64,000 bases of DNA. It comes from Flagellimonas yonaguniensis (GTDB lineage: Bacteria > Bacteroidota > Bacteroidia > Flavobacteriales > Flavobacteriaceae). Below the pieces are notes generated by a model that made no database searches, was not told the origin of the DNA, and worked only from the letters and a program-made list of their open reading frames with translations. Made by a program: the position numbers and the translations under genes. Below, one piece after another: positions 35,895 to 45,176 of the stretch. Positions within the stretch are counted from its first letter, which is position 1, and every line of letters starts with the position of its first letter. The stretch covers positions 62,001-126,000 of the forward strand of contig NZ_JARFVB010000010.1 in assembly GCF_029193885.1 (NCBI RefSeq), in the 5' to 3' direction.

Positions 35895-36890
35895 TTAAAA
35901 ACCAGCCCCCGTGGTTTTGGTCTGAATTCGCATTAAATAGTTGTGTGCCGTCATGTAAAGGACGGAACCATCATCGCCCCAAGTGCAATTTGCTGTGCGT
36001 TGCCCCGTTTCTATGCGCCCCAAGAGCTTGCCTTTGGGAGTGATTATCAATATACCGCTGGGTCCTGTGGAGAAAATGGTTCCATCTTGGGCCACCTTTA
36101 AACCATCCAAAGAACCCACAAATCCAGATTCAATTAAAGAAGTTGCATCAAAAAAGATGCGACCTTCATCCAATGATCCTTCCTGGAGAATGTTGTATGC
36201 CATGATGTAAGGCGTATTGGAATCTGATTGGTTTACATACAGGATTGTTTCATCTGGGGACAAGGCTATTCCATTCGGACGTGTAAGATTGCTGATCACC
36301 ATATCCACATTGCCATTGGGGGCTATTTTAAACACTCCAAAAGCGTCAATTTCGCGCGAAGCTGAATTTTGTTGTTCGGGTAAGCCATAGGGAGGGTCAG
36401 TAAAATAATAGGTGCCGTTGGAGGCTTGTACAATATCATTTGGGCTATTGAATCGCTTGCCCTGCCAGGTGTCTGCCACTGTCACTTTTCCGCCATTTGA
36501 CAAGGGCATTCTGGATATTCTTCGGTCGCCGTGCTCGCAGGCGACCAATTCGTCATCATTGTTGATGATCAATCCATTACTTCCTGGCTCACGACCATAC
36601 GGTAAAACACCTGTGTAGCCCGAAGGTTTTAAAAACGCAGTGATTCCTTTACCTTCTTGCCACTTAAAAATGGTGTTCTGGGGAGCATCGGAAAATAGGA
36701 GAAATCCACCTTCCTTGACCCATACGGGGCCTTCCGACCATATAAATTCTTCGGCAAGCACCTCTATTTGGGCATCTTTGTCCACATAGTCATAAAAAGC
36801 ATCGTCCAAAGCAACTAGATTACCTGTGGTTTTTTGCTGGGCAAAACATCCTAAGGTAATACTCAACAGGAGGAAGGGTAAGTTTTTCAT
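35895..36890 (-). CDS. SMP-30/gluconolactonase family protein
   Basis: A 331-residue exported protein from the ATG at 36890 (MKNLPFLLLSITLGCFAQQ). The open frame continues upstream to 37115, but that part runs over the neighbouring gene and is not a real N-terminus. Beta-propeller motifs include EGPVWVKEGGFLLFSD, SNGLIINNDDELVACEHGDRRI, SPNDIV and RPNGIALSPDETILYV. The Glu, Asn and Asp metal ligands of gluconolactonases are present. It probably opens a sugar lactone in the periplasm; the substrate is unknown. Confidence 0.93.
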   Translation of the reverse strand: MKNLPFLLLSITLGCFAQQKTTGNLVALDDAFYDYVDKDAQIEVLAEEFIWSEGPVWVKEGGFLLFSDAPQNTIFKWQEGKGITAFLKPSGYTGVLPYGREPGSNGLIINNDDELVACEHGDRRISRMPLSNGGKVTVADTWQGKRFNSPNDIVQASNGTYYFTDPPYGLPEQQNSASREIDAFGVFKIAPNGNVDMVISNLTRPNGIALSPDETILYVNQSDSNTPYIMAYNILQEGSLDEGRIFFDATSLIESGFVGSLDGLKVAQDGTIFSTGPSGILIITPKGKLLGRIETGQRTANCTWGDDGSVLYMTAHNYLMRIQTKTTGAGF

Positions 36891-36933
36891 TTTGATGTAT
36901 TTATATAAATATAAAACAACCTGAAATACCGAT

Positions 36934-37854
36934 TCAATGGGCAAGGTAATTCTTTTTGATGGCCTTTGCCAATATATCCGCTGCACTAGGGTTGTTGCGA
37001 AACCATAGTTCTGGTTCAAAAATTTCCAATTCGGCCAAGGCCCAATTGCCTTCATTGTCCTTAAAAATATCCACTCTGGCATAGATGGGCAGTTCGGGTG
37101 CGGCATGTACCACACTTTTGGCGTATGTTATTTGCTCTTGATTGGGTTCATAATCATGAACGGTTCCTCCAAAATCATCCTGAACCCTGAAATCGCCGGG
37201 TTTGGCAATTTTCAAGACAGCATGGGTAAACTCGCCGTTAAACACCATCATGGAGATTTCTCCTTCTGAAACGATGTTTTGTTGAAACTCTTGGAGCATC
37301 ATGGCTTCTTCTTTTACCAAATTTTGAAAAATGGATTCATAGTCGGCAATCCTATCTTGTCCTATTTTGTAGGTGTGTCGAGCAGCTCCGGATACACAAG
37401 GCTTTAGGATGTATGTGTCGGCAGTAAAACCATGCTCCGATTTTGCCTTTGCTACAGTTTCAGCTAGTGTCAGTGTTGCCCCTTTTTCCACAAAGACCGT
37501 TTTGGGAATGGTTATTTCCGAGTTTGATAGGTCTTGCAGGTAATGCTTGTCAATATTCCAATAAATCAATTCTAAAGAATTGATGAACTGTGTTTGTTTA
37601 GAAGCCTTTACCAGCCATTCCGAAAATTCCACATAGCGGTCAAAATAGTCCCAAGTGGTTCTAAAAAGCGCATATTGGGTGGTCGACCAATCAAAATCGG
37701 GATCGTCCCACGATTTGCGTATGGCTTTTAGCCCTTGATTTTCCAAAGCTTTTAAAACCAATTGGTCTTCCTGAAGCACATTTTCAATATAGGGTGTCTT
37801 CTTCTGTGGAGCCACGTAGCGGTGGTCCGTCAAAACAACAACATCGTATTCCAT
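36934..37854 (-). CDS. ATP-grasp domain protein, glutathione synthetase-like
   Basis: A 306-residue ATP-grasp enzyme. Visible parts are the N-terminal substrate region (VVVLTDHRYVAP, FRTTWDYFDRYVEF), the ATP-binding ADTYILKPCVSGAARHTYKI, the Mg site in ARVDIFKDNEGNWALAELEIFEPELW, and a final ADILAKAIKK. Members join a carboxylate to an amine using ATP. The substrate cannot be read from the sequence. It lies 10 bases upstream-to-stop from the gamma-glutamyltransferase gene on the same strand, which may point to a peptide or glutathione-like product, but that is only suggestive. Confidence 0.9.
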   Translation of the reverse strand: MEYDVVVLTDHRYVAPQKKTPYIENVLQEDQLVLKALENQGLKAIRKSWDDPDFDWSTTQYALFRTTWDYFDRYVEFSEWLVKASKQTQFINSLELIYWNIDKHYLQDLSNSEITIPKTVFVEKGATLTLAETVAKAKSEHGFTADTYILKPCVSGAARHTYKIGQDRIADYESIFQNLVKEEAMMLQEFQQNIVSEGEISMMVFNGEFTHAVLKIAKPGDFRVQDDFGGTVHDYEPNQEQITYAKSVVHAAPELPIYARVDIFKDNEGNWALAELEIFEPELWFRNNPSAADILAKAIKKNYLAH

Positions 37855-37864
37855 TCAAAGAAAA

Positions 37865-39547
37865 TTAATATCCCACGGCGGTGTCATCCCCGCGCTTGTC
37901 GGCTCCGCCTTCCAGTTTTCCATCAGGCAGTACACGAATCGCATCCACTTTACCAATGATGGGTGTACGGTCTTCGTTGATAATGTATCCCTTGGATTTC
38001 AAGTCGGCTTTAAGTTTGTCGGAAAACCCTTTGGGTTCAAAAACCACCATATCGGGCAACCATTGGTGGTGGAACCTTGGAGCGTTTACCGCATCTTGCA
38101 TACTCAGATTGAACTCATACACATTTAAAATGGTTTGGGCGACTGCCGTGATGATGGTAGAGCCACCCGGTGTACCCACGACCATATACAGTTTACCGTC
38201 TTTTTCCACGATGGTGGGGGTCATACTGCTCAACATGCGCTTTTCCGGTGCTATGCTGTTGGCCTCGGCGCCAATGAGCCCAAACATATTGGGCACTCCG
38301 GCCTTGGCGCTAAAATCGTCCATTTCGTTGTTCAAGAAGATGCCAACCTCGGCACAGTACAATTTGGAACCATAGCCTCCGTTGAGTGTCGAAGTTACAG
38401 AAACCGCATTCCCTTCACTATCCACGATGGAAAAATGTGTGGTTTGGTCGCTCTCAACGATTTCCACTTCCCCATGGCTTACTTCTGATGACAATGTGGC
38501 CTTGTCAAAAGAGAAATTGGACATCCGATTTTGAAGATAATCATCACTTAGTAAGACATCATAGGGAATGTCTACAAAATCAGGGTCGCCCAAATAATAA
38601 TTTCTGTCGGCATAAGCCCTGCGTGATGCTTCTGTAAACAACTGAATGGTTTTTTCCGAGTTATGCCCAAATTTTGAAACATCGTAGGGCTCCATCATTT
38701 TAAATATTTGGTTGATGGTTACCCCTCCGCTACTGGGTGGACTCATGGAAATCACTTTAATGTCCTTATAATCGAAAACTATGGGGTCTCTCCAAACCGC
38801 TTCGTACTTTTCCAAATCCTCTTCTGTGATCAGACCTCCGTTTTCCTGAACAAAAGCGGCCAATTTTTGTGCCACTTCGCCTTTGTAGAAACCATCACGG
38901 CCTTCTTCCATGATTCTTTGTAATGTTTTGGCATAGGCTGGGTGCTTTATGGTGTCTCCTGCTACAAAGGGACCTGCAAATTTGGTGCTATCGCCATTAG
39001 CCTCAATGAATCGTTCCCTATATCCTTCCAATCGGTTAGCTTGCTTTTCAGTCACCACCAGACCTTTGTTGGCGAGTTCGATGATAGGTTGTATGATTTG
39101 CTTTAAAGGAAGTTTTCCGAATTTTTTGTGCACTTCGATAACGCCAGCCACAGTGCCAGGCACACCTACTGCGGTTCCTCCGGAAGTGCTCATATCGGGA
39201 ATCACATTGCCCAAGGAATCCAAATACATGTCCTTGTGAGCAGCTAATGGGGCTTTTTCGCGATAATCGATTCCTCCAATTTCGCCATCATTTTTGCGGT
39301 AGACCATAAACCCTCCACCGCCTACACTTCCGGCAAACGGATAAGCGATTACTAGAGTAAGTTCCGTAGCCACCATGGCATCAAAGGCATTTCCTCCTTT
39401 TTTCATAATGTCGACTGCCAGTTGTGATGCTTCTTCGCGTGCGGATACGACCATGGCTTTTTCAGCGACCAGTCCTGTAGGTGTTGCTGGTTGTTGCTTG
39501 CAATTGATGAATAAGATAAGGGGGAGGAGGAGTGTTAGTCTTCGCAT
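37865..39547 (-). CDS. ggt: Gamma-glutamyltransferase, lipoprotein
   Basis: A 560-residue Ntn-hydrolase with lipobox LLPLILFINC, so it is probably outer-membrane anchored. The autocatalytic Thr is in ESDQTTHFSIVDSEGNAVSVTSTLN. Other family stretches are GGNAFDAMVA, SVGGGGFMVYR, NEMDDFS, and SSMTPTIVEKDGKLYMVVGTPGGSTI. It breaks gamma-glutamyl bonds of glutathione-like compounds in the periplasm. Its first 13 bases overlap the end of the upstream acpH-like gene. Confidence 0.96.
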   Translation of the reverse strand: MRRLTLLLPLILFINCKQQPATPTGLVAEKAMVVSAREEASQLAVDIMKKGGNAFDAMVATELTLVIAYPFAGSVGGGGFMVYRKNDGEIGGIDYREKAPLAAHKDMYLDSLGNVIPDMSTSGGTAVGVPGTVAGVIEVHKKFGKLPLKQIIQPIIELANKGLVVTEKQANRLEGYRERFIEANGDSTKFAGPFVAGDTIKHPAYAKTLQRIMEEGRDGFYKGEVAQKLAAFVQENGGLITEEDLEKYEAVWRDPIVFDYKDIKVISMSPPSSGGVTINQIFKMMEPYDVSKFGHNSEKTIQLFTEASRRAYADRNYYLGDPDFVDIPYDVLLSDDYLQNRMSNFSFDKATLSSEVSHGEVEIVESDQTTHFSIVDSEGNAVSVTSTLNGGYGSKLYCAEVGIFLNNEMDDFSAKAGVPNMFGLIGAEANSIAPEKRMLSSMTPTIVEKDGKLYMVVGTPGGSTIITAVAQTILNVYEFNLSMQDAVNAPRFHHQWLPDMVVFEPKGFSDKLKADLKSKGYIINEDRTPIIGKVDAIRVLPDGKLEGGADKRGDDTAVGY

Positions 39548-40128
39548 AGGGAAATAAATTTTTGGTTGGAAAAGGTAATTAATTCTTCGAAAAAGGAGGT
39601 AAACTCATTTTCGAATTCTGTATAGTGTTCTTCAAGGTCCAAAATGGCAAAATTCATTCTGGATTTGTTTTTGGTTCTTCGGTTCATTCCGTTGAGTACA
39701 CGGTCGATTCCTGCTAAGTTGGCATAGTTGAGAAGCCAATTGTCCGTAATCATATAGGGCATCATCCGTTTGGTGGCCATGGGCAGGATGTCGTAATTGT
39801 CCTCTAGTAAGTCATAGAAGTTTTCGACATATTCATCTAAAGGCACATCTGAATAATCGCTCCAGTTTTTGGCCAAAAAATGATCGTAATAGATATCTAC
39901 GATCACTCGGCTGTAATGGCTGTAATTTTTGTGCAGGCGTTTGCTGCTCTGCCTTACTGTGGGATGTGAATCGGTAAAGGTGTCGATTTCGCGGTGGAGG
40001 AGGATGCCTTTTTGGATTTTATCGGGCAAATGTTTGTACTTGTTTCCTCGGATATGGTCGGCAAAGAAATTACCCAGAGTGATTTCCTCATCATCAAAAG
40101 AGAGATAGATATGCGCTAAGAAGTTCAT
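39535..40128 (-). CDS. acpH: Acyl carrier protein phosphodiesterase
   Basis: A 197-residue HD-fold phosphodiesterase that removes phosphopantetheine from acyl carrier protein. The typical start MNFLAHIYLSFDDEEITLGNFFADHIRG, metal-binding HREIDTFTDSHP, and SRVIVDIYYDHFLAKNW are present, and the length matches E. coli AcpH (193). The gene overlaps ggt by 13 bases on the same strand. Confidence 0.9.
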   Translation of the reverse strand: MNFLAHIYLSFDDEEITLGNFFADHIRGNKYKHLPDKIQKGILLHREIDTFTDSHPTVRQSSKRLHKNYSHYSRVIVDIYYDHFLAKNWSDYSDVPLDEYVENFYDLLEDNYDILPMATKRMMPYMITDNWLLNYANLAGIDRVLNGMNRRTKNKSRMNFAILDLEEHYTEFENEFTSFFEELITFSNQKFISLCED

Positions 40129-40191
40129 CGGGGCAAATTCCTTTTCTGTCGAAATTTACAAATTCAAAACATGTAATCGGGTAAGCCCAAC

Positions 40192-40199
40192 TATATTTG
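40192..40199 (+). promoter_or_regulatory. -7 promoter box of glmM
   Basis: TATATTTG, 20 bases before the glmM ATG; a transcription start near 40205 would leave a very short leader. Confidence 0.55.
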
Positions 40200-40219
40200 C
40201 AAAAACTTTTTTAACAATT

Positions 40220-41611
40220 ATGACACTAATCAAATCCATTTCTGGTATACGGGGCACCATTGGGGGCCAAACAAACGACAATTTAACGCCCGTGGATGCG
40301 GTTAAATTTGCAGCTGCGTACGGTTCATGGTTAAAATCGTATTCCGAGAAGGATAAATTAAAGGTTGTGATTGGAAGGGATGCACGTTTATCGGGGGAGA
40401 TGATCCAGAATTTGGTGGTTTCCACCTTGGTGGGTCTTGGAATCGATGTCATCGACCTAGGGTTGTCCACCACACCAACGGTGGAAATAGCGGTTCCTTT
40501 GGAAAAAGTGGATGGCGGCATCATTTTAACGGCCAGTCACAATCCCAAGCAATGGAACGCCTTGAAATTATTGAATGAAAAAGGCGAGTTTTTGGATGCC
40601 GAGCAGGGAGCAAAGATTCTGGCCCTGGCCGAGAAAGAGGATTTTGAGTTTGCGGAGGTCGATGATTTGGGGGAAATCATTAAAAATGATTCCTATATCG
40701 ATATCCATATTGATGAAGTGCTGGAGTTACCCTTGGTAGATGCCGAAACCATCAAAAAGGCAGGATTTAAAGTTGTGGTGGATGGTGTGAACTCCACGGG
40801 AGGTATTGCCATTCCCAAGTTGCTTGAAGAACTCGGGGTAGAAGTGGTAAAGCTTTATTGCGACCCAACGGGACAATTTCCGCACAATCCAGAACCTTTA
40901 AAAGAACATTTGGGTGATATCTGTAAAAAGGTAGTTGAGGAACAGGCTGATTTTGGTATTGTGGTCGACCCCGATGTGGATCGTTTGGCATTCATCAGCA
41001 ATGATGGGGAAATGTTTGGTGAGGAATATACCTTGGTGGCTTGTGCCGATTATGTATTGTCCAAAACCAAAGGGAATACGGTTTCCAACTTATCCTCTTC
41101 GAGAGCTTTGCGCGATGTTACCGAAAAACATGGTGGTGCCTACGAAGCTGCTGCAGTAGGAGAAGTGAACGTGGTTGCCAAAATGAAAGCCAACAATGCC
41201 ATTATTGGTGGTGAAGGGAATGGCGGAATCATTTACCCAGAAAGCCATTATGGACGTGACGCCTTGGTGGGAACTGCTTTGTTCTTGATGCTGATGGCTG
41301 AGCGAGGAGGAACGGTTGCCGAACTGCGTGCTAGCTATCCGAGTTACTTTATGAGCAAAAAGAAAATTCAATTGACGTCGGACTTGGATGTGGATGCACT
41401 TTTGGAAGCCATGCACAACAAATACAAAGATGAGGAAGTATCCACCATTGATGGGGTTAAGATTGATTTCCCGGAAAATTGGGTACACCTTAGAAAATCC
41501 AACACGGAACCTATCATCCGAATTTATACTGAGGCAAAATCACAGGATGAAGCGGATGTTTTGGCCGATAGGATCATTGGTGAGATCAAGGAGGTGGCAG
41601 GATTGGAATAA
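40220..41611 (+). CDS. glmM: Phosphoglucosamine mutase
   Basis: A 463-residue alpha-D-phosphohexomutase. The phospho-Ser loop is TASHNPKQWNALK (Ser106), the metal loop DPDVDRLAF, the sugar loop GEGNGGIIYPE, and the phosphate-binding loop RKSNTEPIIRIYTEA. The GlmM assignment follows from the GEGNGG loop and overall length; it makes glucosamine-1-phosphate for peptidoglycan and lipopolysaccharide. A promoter is visible just upstream, and the next gene is convergent with two bases between the stops. Confidence 0.93.
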   Translation: MTLIKSISGIRGTIGGQTNDNLTPVDAVKFAAAYGSWLKSYSEKDKLKVVIGRDARLSGEMIQNLVVSTLVGLGIDVIDLGLSTTPTVEIAVPLEKVDGGIILTASHNPKQWNALKLLNEKGEFLDAEQGAKILALAEKEDFEFAEVDDLGEIIKNDSYIDIHIDEVLELPLVDAETIKKAGFKVVVDGVNSTGGIAIPKLLEELGVEVVKLYCDPTGQFPHNPEPLKEHLGDICKKVVEEQADFGIVVDPDVDRLAFISNDGEMFGEEYTLVACADYVLSKTKGNTVSNLSSSRALRDVTEKHGGAYEAAAVGEVNVVAKMKANNAIIGGEGNGGIIYPESHYGRDALVGTALFLMLMAERGGTVAELRASYPSYFMSKKKIQLTSDLDVDALLEAMHNKYKDEEVSTIDGVKIDFPENWVHLRKSNTEPIIRIYTEAKSQDEADVLADRIIGEIKEVAGLE

Positions 41612-41613
41612 AT

Positions 41614-42150
41614 CTATTTTTCCAACTCATAGATGATTTTTGAACTCTCAAATTCATCGTCTGAAATATCGGTGCGGCTATCGGAATCCAGCCAGATTTT
41701 CCATGTTCCGTTTTCCTTGCGGAGTCCAACATTGAAAAAACCATAACCTACATATTGAGGTTCGGCATTTTTTGTATCATATCGAGTTAAACGATAATAA
41801 CCGGTTTGATAGGCAACATCTTCCATGGAATTAAGGGCTGTGGTAAGAATTGCAAAAGCTATGCTCAGGTGGTTTCCTTGAGCTTTTACTGCATCCAAAA
41901 ATCCGCCAAACCCTTCCAGATAGTTACTTCCGGATTCAATATTGTTTTGACTGATGGTTACCCGGACAATATCCTGGGTATGGATGGATTTGATTTTCTG
42001 GGAATCCAATTGGTCGTAAGCCTCCATAAAAGGTACCCAAACATCATTTTTGATGGCTTCCATGATTTCCGATGGTACTTGTTTGGGAGCCGTTTGCCCA
42101 AAGCATAGACCAATTCCGAGGCAAAAAAAGATAATGATTGATTTTTTCAT
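41614..42150 (-). CDS. Exported NTF2-fold (SnoaL-like/DUF4440-like) protein
   Basis: A 178-residue protein with a signal peptide (MKKSIIIFFCLGIGLCFGQ). The fold of NTF2/SnoaL type is suggested by the long first helix (FMEAYDQLDSQKIKSIHTQDIVRV) and the final strands (YVGYGFFNVGLRKENGTWKIWLDSDS). Such proteins bind small molecules or act as hydrolases. No catalytic set is visible. The gene may be co-transcribed with the acyltransferase upstream, 26 bases away. Confidence 0.82.
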   Translation of the reverse strand: MKKSIIIFFCLGIGLCFGQTAPKQVPSEIMEAIKNDVWVPFMEAYDQLDSQKIKSIHTQDIVRVTISQNNIESGSNYLEGFGGFLDAVKAQGNHLSIAFAILTTALNSMEDVAYQTGYYRLTRYDTKNAEPQYVGYGFFNVGLRKENGTWKIWLDSDSRTDISDDEFESSKIIYELEK

Positions 42151-42176
42151 CGACAGTTCCTTGTCTTGTCAAGATA

Positions 42177-43070
42177 TCACTTTTTTAGCGATTTAGGTGC
42201 TCTATCTTTGTGCTTCCAGCGCTTATGCGTCCAGAAATAATACTCGGGTGCTTCTCGTATGGATTTTTCCGTTTCTCGTAGAAAGGCATCGGTAAGTTCA
42301 TAATCGGGCACTTCGGAAGGATTTTCAGATAGAATTTTAAAGGTGCCTTCGTAATACCCTCTTTTCTTTTTGCGAACCTTGAGGTAGACAGGGGTAAAGT
42401 TGTTGGCTTTACAGATTTCTTCACCACCAACGTGAGCTGGAACCACTATACCCATAAAGTCGGTCCAGTATTTTGCCCTGCTGACCATTGGGGATTGGTC
42501 ACTGATTATACCTACCATTAAAAGTTCTTTGCTTTCTTTTGCGGCCTTGAGAATTTTTCTAGATTCTCTTGTGGATATCAATGTGGTATTGAATTTACCT
42601 CGGATTCGACGAATCATTTGATCAAAATACTTATTCTGTATTTTTTGATAGATACCATATCCTTTGGATTTGATTTGTAAATTCAATGATAAGACCCATT
42701 CCCAGCTAGCATAATGGGGGAGCATCAGCATAGTGTTTATGCCCTTGCTCTCAAGATCATTGATAAGTTCTATGTTTGTAAGGGTAAATCGCTTTTGAAT
42801 CTCTTTTTTACTTATCCCCAAGGTTTTGATCATTTCCAAGAACATATCGCACATGTGCTTGAAGAACTTTTTTTCTATCAACAACCGTTCTTTTTCAGAC
42901 TTTTCGGGGAAAACCAACGCTAAATTGTTGCGGACTACTTTTTTGCGGTAACCGATTATATGATAGAGCAGTGCGTGCACTCCATCAGAAATAAAATAAA
43001 TGACTTTAAGGGGGAGTCTGGAAATCAACCAGAGCAATGGATAAACAAGGATATAAACTACCAGCTGCAT
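42177..43070 (-). CDS. LpxL/HtrB-type lipid A acyltransferase
   Basis: A 297-residue inner-membrane acyltransferase. N-terminal membrane helix (LVVYILVYPLLWLISRLPLKVIYFISD), catalytic HxxxxE in MLPHYASWEW, then GIISDQSPMVSRAKYWTDFMG and the C-terminal YFWTHKRWKHKDRAP. These are standard for late lipid A acyltransferases, which add a secondary acyl chain to lipid A. The gene is divergent from the rhomboid protease and shares an 18-bp palindromic promoter with it. Confidence 0.92.
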   Translation of the reverse strand: MQLVVYILVYPLLWLISRLPLKVIYFISDGVHALLYHIIGYRKKVVRNNLALVFPEKSEKERLLIEKKFFKHMCDMFLEMIKTLGISKKEIQKRFTLTNIELINDLESKGINTMLMLPHYASWEWVLSLNLQIKSKGYGIYQKIQNKYFDQMIRRIRGKFNTTLISTRESRKILKAAKESKELLMVGIISDQSPMVSRAKYWTDFMGIVVPAHVGGEEICKANNFTPVYLKVRKKKRGYYEGTFKILSENPSEVPDYELTDAFLRETEKSIREAPEYYFWTHKRWKHKDRAPKSLKK

Positions 43071-43086
43071 AGACTATTCTTGTGTG

Positions 43087-43104
43087 CAAATATAGCTATA
43101 TTTG
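43087..43104. promoter_or_regulatory. Palindromic divergent promoter (two overlapping -7 boxes)
   Basis: CAAATATAGCTATATTTG is a perfect 18-bp palindrome. Its right half is TATATTTG (43097-43104) facing the rhomboid gene (ATG 43124); its left half is the same box on the minus strand (43094-43087) facing the acyltransferase gene (ATG 43070). One site could thus fire in both directions. Confidence 0.75.
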
Positions 43105-43123
43105 AACCCAAACCTTTATTTAC

Positions 43124-43774
43124 ATGCTCAATTTACATATCGCCACCATTGCCATTATGGCTGCCAATGTTTTGGTTTCTCTACGTGGGTTCAGTAACAT
43201 GGCTTTTTTTGATAGATATAAGTTCAGTATCAATGCCATACAGGCGGGTCAGCGAGAACGAATGGTGACATCGGGCTTTTTGCACGTGGACATTTCGCAT
43301 TTGTTCCTGAACATGTTCACCCTCTACTTTTTTGCTCCAGTAGTGATCGGATGGTTTGGTTCGATAAAATTTTTGATCATCTACTTTGTTAGTTTGGTGG
43401 CAGGAAGTCTTCTGGCACTCGTTTTTCATAAAGATGAGCCATTTTACAGTGCTGTTGGTGCCAGTGGAGCCGTAATGGGAGTACTCTATGCAGCCATATT
43501 GTTGAATCCCGATATGCAATTGGGCATTATGTTCATCCCGATTCCGCTACCTGCCTATGTGTTGGGTATCGCTTATCTATTGTATTCCATCTGGGGTATG
43601 AAGAGTAGGATGGGCAACATAGGTCATACCGCTCACTTTGGTGGTGCTATTGGGGGCTATGCAACTACCTTGCTTTTTAGGCCAGAACTTTTTGTCACGG
43701 ACACCTTGATTGTGGTATTGCTGGCTATTCCGATCATCATCCTATTTGTTTTGGATAAAATGGGGAAGATTTAG
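43124..43774 (+). CDS. Rhomboid family intramembrane serine protease
   Basis: A 216-residue six-helix membrane protein. The catalytic Ser is in GASGAVMGVLYA and the His in GHTAHFGGAIGGY; the loop motif after helix 1 reads ERMVTSGFLHVDISHLFLNM, with the family HxxxN. It cuts transmembrane segments of other proteins. The ORF starts at MLNLHIATIAIM, 20 bases after the shared promoter. Confidence 0.94.
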   Translation: MLNLHIATIAIMAANVLVSLRGFSNMAFFDRYKFSINAIQAGQRERMVTSGFLHVDISHLFLNMFTLYFFAPVVIGWFGSIKFLIIYFVSLVAGSLLALVFHKDEPFYSAVGASGAVMGVLYAAILLNPDMQLGIMFIPIPLPAYVLGIAYLLYSIWGMKSRMGNIGHTAHFGGAIGGYATTLLFRPELFVTDTLIVVLLAIPIIILFVLDKMGKI

Positions 43775-43900
43775 CGAAGTAGTGCCTACGGAGCTTTAAG
43801 GCTTGATTCCCGACAATAGACTTTAATATGAAAGACATCAGAATGGAGATGGATTCCGTGTCAAACACGCAATGACACTCGTACCAGTTGCGATTATCCA

Positions 43901-43933
43901 ATAAAAAAGGCCTTGAAATTATCAAGACCTTCT
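43901..43933 (-). terminator. Rho-independent terminator after the TlpA-like gene
   Basis: On the minus strand AAGGTCTTGA and TCAAGGCCTT form a stem (one mismatch) followed by a T-run, 25 bases past the stop at 43958. A degenerate hairpin repeat (about 43848-43877) lies farther downstream. Confidence 0.75.
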
Positions 43934-43957
43934 TTCATCAAAGATATATTTTATTGC

Positions 43958-45079
43958 TTAGCTCTTGCCGAGAATTTCAGCTACTTTTTGTTCCAATGCA
44001 GGACCTCTGAGGTCTCTTGCCACGATAACGCCATTTTCATCCAGTAAAAATGCCGCTGGTATTGCATTGATGTTGTACAAGCGAGCAATGGGATCTTGAA
44101 AACGCTGTAGATTGGAAATGTGGTTCCACTCCAATCCGTCTGATTCTATCGCATTGGTCCAATGTTCGGCTTTGTTGTCCAAAGAGACGCCCAATACATC
44201 AAATCCTTTTTCGTGATATTTTTTGTAAACTGACACAATGTTCGGGTTTTCAGCACGACATGGTCTGCACCAAGCTGCCCAAAAGTCCACCAAAGTAAGT
44301 TTGGCCTTGCTGGTCACATCGTTGAGTGCCAGTACATCGCCGGTTGGGGTGGGAGCTGAAAAGTCTGGTGCAACGGCGCCAATTTCAGTGGATTTCAAAT
44401 TTTCCAGCTGTTCGCCAATTTTTTTCCCGGGTTCGGTTGCTTTCATGTCAGGGGAAAGACCATCGTACAATTCACTTATCTCTTCCACAGGAAGAGCTTT
44501 TGTAGCCAAAAAGTTTGCGACCACCAATACGGATACAAACGCATTGGGATTGTTCTTGGCAAAATCAATGTTGAAGTTTTTTGCGTCCTCTTGGAATTCG
44601 ATAAATTCTTCACGCAATGCCGCTACTGTGGCGGTATCCCTTTGTTGGGCTGCGGTACGCATATCGTTTTGCATGGTTCTGGCACGGTCGGATAGTTTGC
44701 GGGATTCGGTCAAAAAGTCCATGAACAAATCATTTTGTTCAGTTCCTTTGACCTTCGCAAAACCAATACTGTCTTTTTGGAATTCTATCTCAATGGTAGC
44801 GTTTTCCACAATCACAGGCACGTTTCCACGAACTTTATCCACAAAGATATAGTGCATTTTTGGTCCGGCCTGATCTCCACTAAAGCTGAACAAACCATTC
44901 TCGACGGTAGTAGTGTCAATATCCACCAATTGATTGATGGAATCCGTGGTTTTTAAGAATATCTGGGTGCCATTTTCGGATTCTCCGGTAATGGTTCCGC
45001 TTAAGGTGTATCCTTTAGGGTCAGAATTACAGGAAGTTAAAAAAAGAACTCCCAAGGATAATGCAAATAGTCTTTTCAT
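43958..45079 (-). CDS. TlpA-like thioredoxin-fold lipoprotein with N-terminal DUF4369-like domain
   Basis: A 373-residue lipoprotein with lipobox VLFLTSC. Residues about 20-120 are a beta-rich DUF4369-like domain (YTLSGTITGESENG), then a helical linker, then a thioredoxin domain from about 235: GAVAPDFSAPTPTGDVLAL, DFWAAWCRPCRAENPNIV (CxxC active site), IPAAFLLDENGVIVARDLRG. It probably reduces disulfides in periplasmic or outer-membrane proteins. Its own terminator is visible at 43901-43933. Confidence 0.93.
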   Translation of the reverse strand: MKRLFALSLGVLFLTSCNSDPKGYTLSGTITGESENGTQIFLKTTDSINQLVDIDTTTVENGLFSFSGDQAGPKMHYIFVDKVRGNVPVIVENATIEIEFQKDSIGFAKVKGTEQNDLFMDFLTESRKLSDRARTMQNDMRTAAQQRDTATVAALREEFIEFQEDAKNFNIDFAKNNPNAFVSVLVVANFLATKALPVEEISELYDGLSPDMKATEPGKKIGEQLENLKSTEIGAVAPDFSAPTPTGDVLALNDVTSKAKLTLVDFWAAWCRPCRAENPNIVSVYKKYHEKGFDVLGVSLDNKAEHWTNAIESDGLEWNHISNLQRFQDPIARLYNINAIPAAFLLDENGVIVARDLRGPALEQKVAEILGKS

Positions 45080-45120
45080 TTCTATATGTTTGGATTGCGA
45101 AGGTATTCAATGTTTATGGT

Positions 45121-45157
45121 ATAAAAAAACCCTTGGCTTTAATAGGACCAAGGGTTG
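45121..45157 (-). terminator. Rho-independent terminator after the outer-membrane protein gene
   Basis: Stem AACCCTTGG (45128-45136) / CCAAGGGTT (45148-45156); on the minus strand a seven-T run follows, 20 bases past the stop at 45177. Confidence 0.8.
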
Positions 45158-45176
45158 ACTATAAAGTTTTCTTAAT

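Noticed and set aside
36891-37115. 75-residue N-terminal extension of the SMP-30 protein
   Set aside because: It lies over the neighbouring ATP-grasp gene and comes before a good signal peptide.
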